From contig JALAGS010000116.1 of NCBI GenBank assembly GCA_022712315.1, positions 1-64,000 on the forward strand: a stretch of 64,000 nucleotides of DNA, read 5' to 3'. The position numbers and the translations under genes are program-made. This DNA comes from Sphingobacterium sp. (GTDB lineage Bacteria; Bacteroidota; Bacteroidia; Sphingobacteriales; Sphingobacteriaceae). Positions 55,417 through 63,115 of the stretch are shown here, in pieces (the first letter of the stretch is position 1; the number at the start of each line of letters is the position of its first letter). Under the pieces are notes generated by a model that saw nothing but the letters and a program-made list of their open reading frames with translations, was not told the DNA's origin and made no database searches.

Positions 55417-56565
55417 ATGAAGATAAAGATCAAATTGGCAACAGCCCTATTGTTTTTATGCTCCTTGAGTTCTTACGGACAAAATCCGACATTAAAAGAA
55501 TGGCAAAAAGGGGTCATAAAAGATGAGTTTATTTATGATACCGCATCTTTCCCTTCCTGTCATTCCGCTACCATGGCAGAGACCGATCAAGGTTTGGTTT
55601 ATGCCTTTTTTGGTGGAACGAAAGAACGTCATCCCGATGTGGAGATCTATGTGAGTAGATTTGAAAACGGCAACTGGTTAGCGCCGGTGTCGGCAGCGGA
55701 TGGTGTACAACCGGATGGCAAGCGCTTGCCGACCTGGAACCCAGTTTTATATCAAATACCTAACGGAGATCTCTTGTTATTCTATAAAATTGGGCCTAAA
55801 CCATCGGAATGGTGGGGCATGCTCAAACGCTCCAAAGATGGCGGTAAGACCTGGTCTGCTGCCGAAAAGTTGCCTGAGGGCTTTATTGGACCGGTGAAAA
55901 ATAAGCCTGTTCTTTTGCAAAATGGCACCTTGCTGAGTCCTTCAAGCACCGAAGGAAATGGTTGGAACGTACATTTTGAGGCGAGTTCGGATTTTGGTAA
56001 GACCTGGCGTAAAATAGGGCCGATTGCCCGTGGCGCAGATAATCTGGATGCCATACAACCGAGCATACTTGACCACGGAAATGGTCAGTTGCAAATATTA
56101 GCGCGCACACGCAACCGTGCGGTTGTGACATCCTGGTCAAAGGACTGGGGTGAGCACTGGACCCCACTGGAAAAAACGACGCTCCCCAATAATAATTCGG
56201 GTACGGATGCTGTAACGCTAAAAGACGGACGGCATGTATTGGTGTATAACCACGTGCTTCCGGAAGGTAACTTAGCCAAAGGGGCGCGTACACCATTGAA
56301 TGTGGCTTTTTCCAAAGATGGCAAGCAGTGGCAGGCCGCACTTATACTCGAGGATTCGCCAATCAGTCAGTATTCTTATCCTGCAGTGATTCAAACGAAA
56401 GATGGGCTACTGCATTTTGGCTACACCTGGCGTAGAAAGAAAATGAAACATGTCGTCGTAGATCCGAAGAAAGTGAAATTAATCCCAATTGAGGACGGCA
56501 TCTGGCCAACAAAAAAAGGATATAAAAAACCAGACCCTAATGCATATGTTAAGGAAGAAGATTAA
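55417..56565 (+). CDS. Sialidase-fold (BNR) exo-glycosidase-like protein
   Basis: 382 residues, signal peptide KLATALLFLCSLSSYGQ. The mature part is a six-bladed propeller of the neuraminidase superfamily. It contains FPSCHSATMAETDQGLVYAFFGGTKERHPDVEIYVSRF, two Asp-box repeats (SKDGGKTWSAAEKL, SSDFGKTWRKIGP), IQPSILDHGNGQLQILARTRN with the arginine-bearing strand, and SYPAVIQTKDGLLHFGYTWRRKKMKHV. Classical bacterial sialidases start from the FRIP motif, which is absent. In a plant-pectin locus the target is more likely rhamnose-, uronate- or Kdo-type residues than sialic acid; proteins of this type are common in rhamnogalacturonan loci. It overlaps the next gene by 20 bp if that gene starts at 56546. 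Confidence 0.8.
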   Translation: MKIKIKLATALLFLCSLSSYGQNPTLKEWQKGVIKDEFIYDTASFPSCHSATMAETDQGLVYAFFGGTKERHPDVEIYVSRFENGNWLAPVSAADGVQPDGKRLPTWNPVLYQIPNGDLLLFYKIGPKPSEWWGMLKRSKDGGKTWSAAEKLPEGFIGPVKNKPVLLQNGTLLSPSSTEGNGWNVHFEASSDFGKTWRKIGPIARGADNLDAIQPSILDHGNGQLQILARTRNRAVVTSWSKDWGEHWTPLEKTTLPNNNSGTDAVTLKDGRHVLVYNHVLPEGNLAKGARTPLNVAFSKDGKQWQAALILEDSPISQYSYPAVIQTKDGLLHFGYTWRRKKMKHVVVDPKKVKLIPIEDGIWPTKKGYKKPDPNAYVKEED

Positions 56566-57958
56566 GTTCGTCTGTGCAGTCTGCTTGTTTTTTGTCTCGC
56601 TTGTTGTCCAGGGGCAGGACAGCTTACTCAATTATGAACATAAATTTAAGCAACCCCTGGAAAAAGTTCTGGCAATGATGCAAGAACGGTATCAGGTCAA
56701 GATCAAATATGATCCACGCAATGTCAAAGACATTATGGTGGACTACGCACCTTGGAAGTTTAGGGCAGATCTTGTGGGCACAGAAATCAATTTGCTGTAT
56801 CCCTTGGGTTTTAAACTGCAGGAGGAAGCCAAGCCCGATACCTACAAATTAAAATCATACGAATATAACCGCTGGAAACCACAGGAGGGTTGGGATTTTT
56901 TGAGCTTACTGTCCAACAAATATACGGATCAGGCAAGTTGGGAAAAGAGAAAAGATCAATTGCGTGTTGCGTTGAGACAAGCGATGTACTGGGATAAGCT
57001 GCAAAGTATACCGAATCAACCCATTCGATTGGGCAAGGTACGTCGCTATGCGGATTACCAAGTTCAGAATTTTGCCTTAGAAATTATACCGGGAGTCTAT
57101 ATCAATGGCAGTATCTATTCGCCGCTCAAGCAAAAGAAAAATATACCAGTGGTGCTCTCTCCTGATGGCCATTGGCCACAGCAGCGTTATCGTTCGGACG
57201 CGCAGAAGAGATTTATCACCTTGGCTCGACTGGGCTGTATGGCTGTAAGCTATGACCTATTTGCCTGGGGCGAATCCCTATTACAGTTTGCGTCAACGGA
57301 CCATCGCAGCAGTGAGGCTATGTTGATGCAGACCTGGGGTGCAGCACGTATTTTAGATTATGTCATGAGTTTACCACAGATCGATCGAAGCAGGATAGGC
57401 ATTAGTGGCGGATCGGGTGGGGGTAGCCACAGTATTTTAATGGCTGCTTTAGACGATCGCTTTACGTTGGTCGCCCCTGTCGTGGCAATGTCCTCCTACT
57501 TCTTTGGTGGCTGCCCCTGTGAGAGTGGACTGCCCGTACATTTTGTCCGTGGCGGGACCAATAATGTCGAACTGGCTGCGATGACAGCGCCCAAACCACA
57601 GCTGATCATCTCCGATGGACAGGATTGGACGAAGGAGACCGCTATTAACGATTTTCCATACCTGCAACATATTTATGGTTATTATGGGCAGCAAAATCAG
57701 GTGCAACACGCACATTTCCCCGATGAAGGTCATGATTTTGGCTATAACAAAAGGCAGGCACTCTACAAATTCCTGCTCGATCATTTTCATTTAGATCAAG
57801 CTAAAGCTACCGATATCATCGCGGAGACCGGTATTCAGATCGAGCCGGAGGAATTATTATACAGTTTTGGAAAGAAGGGGGAAAACTTACCAAAAAACGC
57901 GATTCGTGGGATGGAACAATTGAAAGCATTGTTAAAATCATATCAGATTGAACTATGA
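56546..57958 (+). CDS. STN-like domain fused to an exported alpha/beta-hydrolase esterase
   Basis: About 470 residues from the ATG at 56546; ATG 56540 is equally possible, whereas the ORF track start lies far inside the previous gene. After the signal peptide (FVCAVCLFFVSLVVQGQ), residues about 30-105 form a beta-alpha-beta unit resembling STN/secretin short domains (FKQPLEKVLAMMQERYQVKIKYDP, then MVDYAPWKFRADL). The alpha/beta-hydrolase part has NIPVVLSPDGHWPQQRYR, the nucleophile Ser in RIGISGGSGGGSH (about 287), PKPQLIISDGQDWT and the His in FPDEGHDFGYN (about 395). It resembles acetylxylan/dienelactone-hydrolase esterases of Bacteroidota. A pectin acetyl- or methylesterase role is inferred. 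Its stop overlaps the next ATG (ATGA). Confidence 0.83.
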   Translation: MLRKKIKFVCAVCLFFVSLVVQGQDSLLNYEHKFKQPLEKVLAMMQERYQVKIKYDPRNVKDIMVDYAPWKFRADLVGTEINLLYPLGFKLQEEAKPDTYKLKSYEYNRWKPQEGWDFLSLLSNKYTDQASWEKRKDQLRVALRQAMYWDKLQSIPNQPIRLGKVRRYADYQVQNFALEIIPGVYINGSIYSPLKQKKNIPVVLSPDGHWPQQRYRSDAQKRFITLARLGCMAVSYDLFAWGESLLQFASTDHRSSEAMLMQTWGAARILDYVMSLPQIDRSRIGISGGSGGGSHSILMAALDDRFTLVAPVVAMSSYFFGGCPCESGLPVHFVRGGTNNVELAAMTAPKPQLIISDGQDWTKETAINDFPYLQHIYGYYGQQNQVQHAHFPDEGHDFGYNKRQALYKFLLDHFHLDQAKATDIIAETGIQIEPEELLYSFGKKGENLPKNAIRGMEQLKALLKSYQIEL

Positions 57959-58836
57959 TGAACCGAAAAAAATTTATATGCGATACCTTGGCCTTAATTG
58001 GTGTAGCAGCGCTGCCTTCTGCTGTCTTTGCCGCACCTAAGCAGCGTTACAATGTCGCCGTAATTGATCTGATGATTTTAAAGCGGCAAAAACTAAGTGC
58101 ATTTGACCTGGCAAAAGAAATAGGAGCGGATGGGTTGGAAGTTGATATGGGCGGATTGGGCAACCGGATTACTTTTGATAGTAAGTTGGGCGATCCTGCG
58201 CAACGGAATGCCTTTCTTGACAAAGCAAAGGAAACCGGAATAACGATCTGTTCGTTGGCCATGACCGGCTTTTATGCACAGTCTTTTGCAACGCGGCCGA
58301 CTTATCAGCAGATGGTAGGGGATTGTTTGGACACTTGTCAGAAAATGGGGGTTAAAGTGGCTTTTTTGCCTTTAGGCGTGACGTGCGACTTGGTTAAATA
58401 TCCCGAACTGCGACCTGCTATCGTCGAGCGTCTTCGTATAGTAGGTGAAATGGCAAAAAAGGCCGGTGTGATCATCGGGATTGAAACAGCATTGGATGCA
58501 AAAGCTGAGGTTGATCTTTTAAAGGAAATTGGGTCCAAACATATTCAAATCTATTTTAATTTTTCCAATCCGTTGAAAGAAGGGCGTGATCTGATTCAGG
58601 AGCTGACTATTTTAGGAAAGAAGCGGATCTGTCAGATTCACTGTACGGATGAAGATGGTGTATGGCTCGAAAATAACAAACGACTGAATATGCCTTTAGT
58701 AAAACGGACCTTGGACCGTATGGGCTGGCGCGGTTGGCTCGTGATCGAGCGATCTCGCGATGCTAATCTATCACCACGTGCCGTCAAAGAAAATTTTGGT
58801 GCAAATACACGTTACGTAAAACAGCTGTTTCAATGA
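57955..58836 (+). CDS. Exported sugar-phosphate-isomerase/epimerase-like TIM barrel protein
   Basis: 293-residue AP-endonuclease-2/xylose-isomerase-like barrel. An N-terminal signal (ICDTLALIGVAALPSAVFA) directs it out of the cytoplasm; NRKKF resembles but does not match a twin-arginine motif. Fold marks are AFDLAKEIGADGLEVDMGG, ITICSLAMTGFYAQSF, VIIGIETALDAKAEVDLL, IQIYFNFSNPLKEG and CQIHCTDEDG with VIERSRD near the end, where metal-binding Glu, Asp and His are expected. Phosphosugars do not occur outside the membrane, so the substrate is likely a free sugar, possibly an unusual keto or uronic product of the locus. It is coupled by ATGA overlaps to the genes on both sides. Confidence 0.85.
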   Translation: MMNRKKFICDTLALIGVAALPSAVFAAPKQRYNVAVIDLMILKRQKLSAFDLAKEIGADGLEVDMGGLGNRITFDSKLGDPAQRNAFLDKAKETGITICSLAMTGFYAQSFATRPTYQQMVGDCLDTCQKMGVKVAFLPLGVTCDLVKYPELRPAIVERLRIVGEMAKKAGVIIGIETALDAKAEVDLLKEIGSKHIQIYFNFSNPLKEGRDLIQELTILGKKRICQIHCTDEDGVWLENNKRLNMPLVKRTLDRMGWRGWLVIERSRDANLSPRAVKENFGANTRYVKQLFQ

Positions 58837-60296
58837 AATTAAACTGGATAATATCGCTTGTCGTAGTAGTAATGGGCATGCAGGGATGTCGAAGTCTTTC
58901 GGTCGAAAAGCAACTGGATAAGAATCTTTTGCGTGCCGATCAAGTAGGGGCAGGACAGATGCCCGCTGAGCCAGAAAAGGTGCAATCCCCTTTTACGATA
59001 TGGAATGTCCAGCGGCCGACATTTCCGATGCGACAAGATACGGTATGGCCAAATGACGATATTCAGGGTAAGCTCGATCAGCTTGCTGCACAGGGTGGTG
59101 GGACTTTGATATTGAAAGGGCATCATCATACCGGACGGATTACGCTGAGATCCCATATTAATCTACAACTGGATGCGGGTTCAGTATTAGAATTTGAAAG
59201 TGAAATTGAGGACTTTCTTCCAGTAGTGTTTACACGGAACGAAGGGGTAGAATTATATAGTTTGGGAGCCTGTATTTATGCCAATGGGGCAGAAAACATT
59301 GCCGTCACGGGATCCGGTAGAATTATTGGCCCCGGTGAAGGCAGCGTCCGGAATAAAACCATGACGCATGACGTCATTGAAAATATTGTCGACAGTAAGC
59401 GGCCTGTCGAGCAGCGGATCTACGATGGAAGGACCGCAGATTTTATCTTTCCACCGGCACTCATAGCACCTATTAACTGCAAAAGGGTCTGGATTGAAGG
59501 TGTATCGCTCGAGCGTACCGCTTTTTGGAATATCGTGCCCACTTATTGTGAGGATGTCGTGATCCGTGGGGTACGTATACAGTCAATGGGTATACCACGT
59601 GGGGATGGGATCGATATTGAATCGTGCAACCGTGTACTTGTGGAGTACTGTACCCTGAATACCGGCGACGACTGCATTGCCGTGAAAGCAGGACGTGGAT
59701 ATGATGGATTGCGGGTGAACAGACCTTCGCAGGATATTGTTGTCCGCTATTGTTTTTCGGAAAAAGGTCATGGTGGATTTACGATCGGTAGTGAGACTGC
59801 CGGCATGGCCAAGCACGTGTATGTCCATGATTGTGTGTTTGGAAAAACCAATGTTGGTATCCGTTTTAAGACCAGAAGGCCACGGGGTGGTGGCGGATCT
59901 GATATTTACTTTGAGCGTATCCGGATGCAGGAGGTGGAATCAGCTTTACGCTGGGATATGCTGGGACAAGCCCAACATGTGGGCAATCAGGCTAGCCGTG
60001 ATTTCGAAGTTCAGAAGAACGCTCTGACACCTTGTTTCTCGGATATCCAAATAAAGGATATCTATATTGATGCGGCTAAAAATTGTATTAAGATCGAAGG
60101 TATTCCGGAGTCTGTTTTGGAAAACGTATCTATTGATCGCGTTTTTGGACGTGGTGACCAGTATTTGTCGATTAAGGACGCTAAAAATATCAAGATTAAA
60201 AATAGTGTTTTTGTGTGTAAAGATACCAGTATCTCAACGACCAATGTTTTCGGGCTGATACAAGATCGCGTACGTGTCATCACGGAATCGCCCTAA
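58833..60296 (+). CDS. Glycoside hydrolase family 28, lipoprotein (second GH28)
   Basis: 487-residue beta-helix enzyme with a lipobox (VVVMGMQGCRS, Cys about 19), so surface or periplasm anchored, unlike the first GH28. GGGTLILKGHHHTGRITLRSHINLQLDAG opens the helix. Active-site motifs are RGDGIDIESC (about 255, where NTD is usual, with the Asp kept), GDDC (about 277), GHGG (about 311) and GIRFKTRRPRGGGG (about 343). The RGD-for-NTD change and lipid anchor suggest an exo-acting or specialised galacturonidase. The 4-bp ATGA overlap with the preceding gene indicates coupled translation. Confidence 0.93.
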   Translation: MKLNWIISLVVVVMGMQGCRSLSVEKQLDKNLLRADQVGAGQMPAEPEKVQSPFTIWNVQRPTFPMRQDTVWPNDDIQGKLDQLAAQGGGTLILKGHHHTGRITLRSHINLQLDAGSVLEFESEIEDFLPVVFTRNEGVELYSLGACIYANGAENIAVTGSGRIIGPGEGSVRNKTMTHDVIENIVDSKRPVEQRIYDGRTADFIFPPALIAPINCKRVWIEGVSLERTAFWNIVPTYCEDVVIRGVRIQSMGIPRGDGIDIESCNRVLVEYCTLNTGDDCIAVKAGRGYDGLRVNRPSQDIVVRYCFSEKGHGGFTIGSETAGMAKHVYVHDCVFGKTNVGIRFKTRRPRGGGGSDIYFERIRMQEVESALRWDMLGQAQHVGNQASRDFEVQKNALTPCFSDIQIKDIYIDAAKNCIKIEGIPESVLENVSIDRVFGRGDQYLSIKDAKNIKIKNSVFVCKDTSISTTNVFGLIQDRVRVITESP

Positions 60297-60305
60297 TCGT
60301 TGGTT

Positions 60306-63080
60306 ATGAATACAGTCGGGGAAAAAAGAAAAAGAATGAAGAATATTTTAAAACAGGGAATCGTTTTAGGAAGCATTTTCCTGTTATTGCTAGTTATGCC
60401 CCTAGTTGGTATGGCCAAGTTATCAGTAACGCGTGTTTTGGTAGAAGGACGCGAAAACCCATTGGGTATAAATACATTAAAACCTTCATTTAGCTGGCAA
60501 TTGCACAGCGATAAATTTGATGTGCAACAGCAGGCTTATCGTATCGAGGTCAGTAAAAGTGCTCGTTTTGCGAAGCAGGATTTGCTTTGGGATTCCCAAT
60601 GGGTCGCGACAGAGCAATCCCTAAATTTGTTATACCAGGGAAATCCTTTAGCTACAGGTACAAGTTATTACATCAGGATACACGTTCGTGATAATAAAAA
60701 GGAGACGGCCACAAGTGCGGTGCAACGGTTCCACACAGGGTTATTGCAAGCCCAAGACTGGGGCAATGCAAAGTGGATTGCAAAAGATATATTACCAGAT
60801 TCATTGGTCAATCCACTGCCGCTAAGCTCCAGTAAGCTCCGCCTGGATAAAAGTTATGACCTTCCGGTTTTCCGGAAATTGGTTCAGCTGAAAAAGAAAA
60901 TCAGTTCGTCAATCGCTTATGTGGCAGGCCTGGGACATTACGAGTTGCTATTGAACGGCAAGCGGGTAGATGATGCGGTATTACAGCCGGGCTGGACGAA
61001 ATACGATAAAGAAGCCTATTATGTAGTTTACGATCTTACAGAAGCCTGGCGACAGGGAAAGAATACGATCGCAGCCCTATTAGGAAATGGGTTTTATTAT
61101 ATTCCACCAATTAAAGGCCGATTTCAAAAACATAAAGTGGCTTTTGGCCTGCCAAAGCTCAAACTTAAGATCGTCAATACCTACACGGACGGGACGCAAG
61201 AAATCATCGTTAGTGATGCCGGCTGGAAAACACATCGGTCGCCAATTACTTTTTCCAGCATGTATGGAGGCGAGGATTATGATGCGCGGATTTTGCCTGA
61301 GCATTGGTCAGCTCCTGCTTACGATGACCGCAGCTGGCAGCAAGCGCTCATAACGGATGGACCACATCTACGGGCACAGGATATCGATCCGGTGAAAATT
61401 ATGCAGCGCTTCGCACCCGTTGGATTACAGCAGGCTGATGGGGGGAAACGGATCACCTATGATTTTGGACAGAATGCATCAGGCATTGTCACCATGCAAA
61501 TGACCGGACAAGCGGGAGATACGATACGAGTGTATCCGGCCGAATTGCTGACTGTGGATGGACGCCCTAGTCAAAAACATTCAGGAAGCCCCTATTATTA
61601 TCAATATATTTTTGCAAAAGATGGGACGGTATCCTGGCAGCCACGTTTTACGTATTATGGATTTCGTTATGCCGAAGTTCAGTTGCATCCTGCCGGTAGC
61701 AAAGCGGTTCGGATGGATGCGATACAGTTGGCTCATATCCGGAATAGTACGGCGCAGGTAGGAAGCTTTCAAAGCTCCGATACGCTATTTAATCAGATCC
61801 ATGGATTGATCAATTGGGCTATTAAGAGTAATATGGTCAGTGTCTTTACCGATTGTCCACACCGCGAAAAATTGGGCTGGCTGGAGCAGTTACATTTAAT
61901 GGGGCCTTCGGTACAATTTAATTTTGATGCTGAACGCCTGTTTGCCAAGTCGCTACGAGATATGCGACAATCTCAGACAAAGGATGGTCTGGTTCCTGAA
62001 ATAGCGCCCGAATATGTACAGTTTGACTGGGGAGGCGATATGTTCAGGGACTCACCCGAGTGGGGGAGCAGCTCGATTATCCTGGCCTGGTATGCCTATC
62101 GCTGGTATGGAAACAAGGCTTTTCTTGCCGATAATTATGCTATGATGACCCGTTACATCGATTATTTGGGCACAAAGACGAAGGGGCATATTTTGACACA
62201 GGGCTTGGGTGACTGGTATGATTTGGGACCAGAGCGTCCCGGTGTTTCCCAGCTGACTACCCCGGGAATCACGGCTACGGCAATCTATTACTATGACCTC
62301 AAACTGATGAAAGAAATTGCTACGCAGCTTGGAAAAAAAGAAGATGCCAAAAAATTTGAGACGTTACAGCAGGCTGTATTCAATGCGTTTAATCAGCAAT
62401 TTTATCGACCTCAGGGGCATAGTTATGGCTCCGGTAGTCAGACGGCGTTGGCTATGCCGCTCTACGTTGGTTTAGTACCCCAGGAGGCCGAACAGGCAGT
62501 CTTTGACAGATTAACAAAAATGGTCTGTCAAAACGATACGGCGTTGACAGCCGGAGATATCGGTCACCGTTACCTATTACAGGTGTTGCAAGCCCACAAC
62601 CGTGATGATCTGATCTATGCCATGCATCACCGTGATGACAGGCCCGGATATGGTTATCAGCTGCGAAAAGGTGCCACGGCACTGACCGAGTCCTGGGCGG
62701 GCCTTTCAAACGTCTCCAATAATCATTTTATGCTCGGACACCTGATGGAATGGTTTCATACCGGTCTGGGTGGGATACAGCAAGCTGCAGGTTCTACCGC
62801 ATTTAAACATTTTCGAATCGAACCCAAAATGCTGGACCTGCTGAAGGATTGCGAAATAAGATTTGAAAGCCCTTATGGGAAGATCTATTTTAAGCGGGAA
62901 CAAGCGGAAGTGTACAAGTTGGAGATCCCTGTCAATAGCCAATGTACCTTGGTATTGCCAAAGGGAACTTATCAGGTCAATGGAAACGCCATGGAGGCCC
63001 AAACGGTCAATGTAAAAGAAAACCATCTTGAATTGCAATTGGGTTCGGGAAAATATACCATTAGACAACAACGTAAATAG
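60306..63080 (+). CDS. Alpha-L-rhamnosidase, GH78 (second copy)
   Basis: About 924 residues from the ATG at 60306; the ATG at 60336 gives a tidier signal peptide (MKNILKQGIVLGSIFLLLL) and is a fair alternative. N-terminal VTRVLVEGRENPLGINTLKPSFSWQLHSD and SYYIRIHVRD are the fibronectin-like start. DFGQNASGIVTMQMTGQAGD is the beta-sandwich motif. The catalytic helical barrel has FTDCPHREKLGWLEQ (about 516), a common variant in which Gln stands at the position of the second Asp, and GATALTESWAGLSN (about 791) with the base Glu. The final beta domain ends in LELQLGSGKYTI. It cleaves alpha-L-rhamnosides, probably of a different linkage from the GH78 at 51931. Confidence 0.94.
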   Translation: MNTVGEKRKRMKNILKQGIVLGSIFLLLLVMPLVGMAKLSVTRVLVEGRENPLGINTLKPSFSWQLHSDKFDVQQQAYRIEVSKSARFAKQDLLWDSQWVATEQSLNLLYQGNPLATGTSYYIRIHVRDNKKETATSAVQRFHTGLLQAQDWGNAKWIAKDILPDSLVNPLPLSSSKLRLDKSYDLPVFRKLVQLKKKISSSIAYVAGLGHYELLLNGKRVDDAVLQPGWTKYDKEAYYVVYDLTEAWRQGKNTIAALLGNGFYYIPPIKGRFQKHKVAFGLPKLKLKIVNTYTDGTQEIIVSDAGWKTHRSPITFSSMYGGEDYDARILPEHWSAPAYDDRSWQQALITDGPHLRAQDIDPVKIMQRFAPVGLQQADGGKRITYDFGQNASGIVTMQMTGQAGDTIRVYPAELLTVDGRPSQKHSGSPYYYQYIFAKDGTVSWQPRFTYYGFRYAEVQLHPAGSKAVRMDAIQLAHIRNSTAQVGSFQSSDTLFNQIHGLINWAIKSNMVSVFTDCPHREKLGWLEQLHLMGPSVQFNFDAERLFAKSLRDMRQSQTKDGLVPEIAPEYVQFDWGGDMFRDSPEWGSSSIILAWYAYRWYGNKAFLADNYAMMTRYIDYLGTKTKGHILTQGLGDWYDLGPERPGVSQLTTPGITATAIYYYDLKLMKEIATQLGKKEDAKKFETLQQAVFNAFNQQFYRPQGHSYGSGSQTALAMPLYVGLVPQEAEQAVFDRLTKMVCQNDTALTAGDIGHRYLLQVLQAHNRDDLIYAMHHRDDRPGYGYQLRKGATALTESWAGLSNVSNNHFMLGHLMEWFHTGLGGIQQAAGSTAFKHFRIEPKMLDLLKDCEIRFESPYGKIYFKREQAEVYKLEIPVNSQCTLVLPKGTYQVNGNAMEAQTVNVKENHLELQLGSGKYTIRQQRK

Positions 63081-63115
63081 TTCAGATTGTACTAACGAAG
63101 AAAAAGAGTATACAG

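Noticed and set aside
55883-56341. 152-codon antisense open frame in the sialidase-fold gene
   Set aside because: Shadow of the propeller gene; composition is rich in P, H and S with no family signature.
56489-56545. Upstream start for the STN-esterase gene, deep inside the previous gene
   Set aside because: The added residues before the signal peptide would bury the export signal and overlap the preceding gene by 77 bp.
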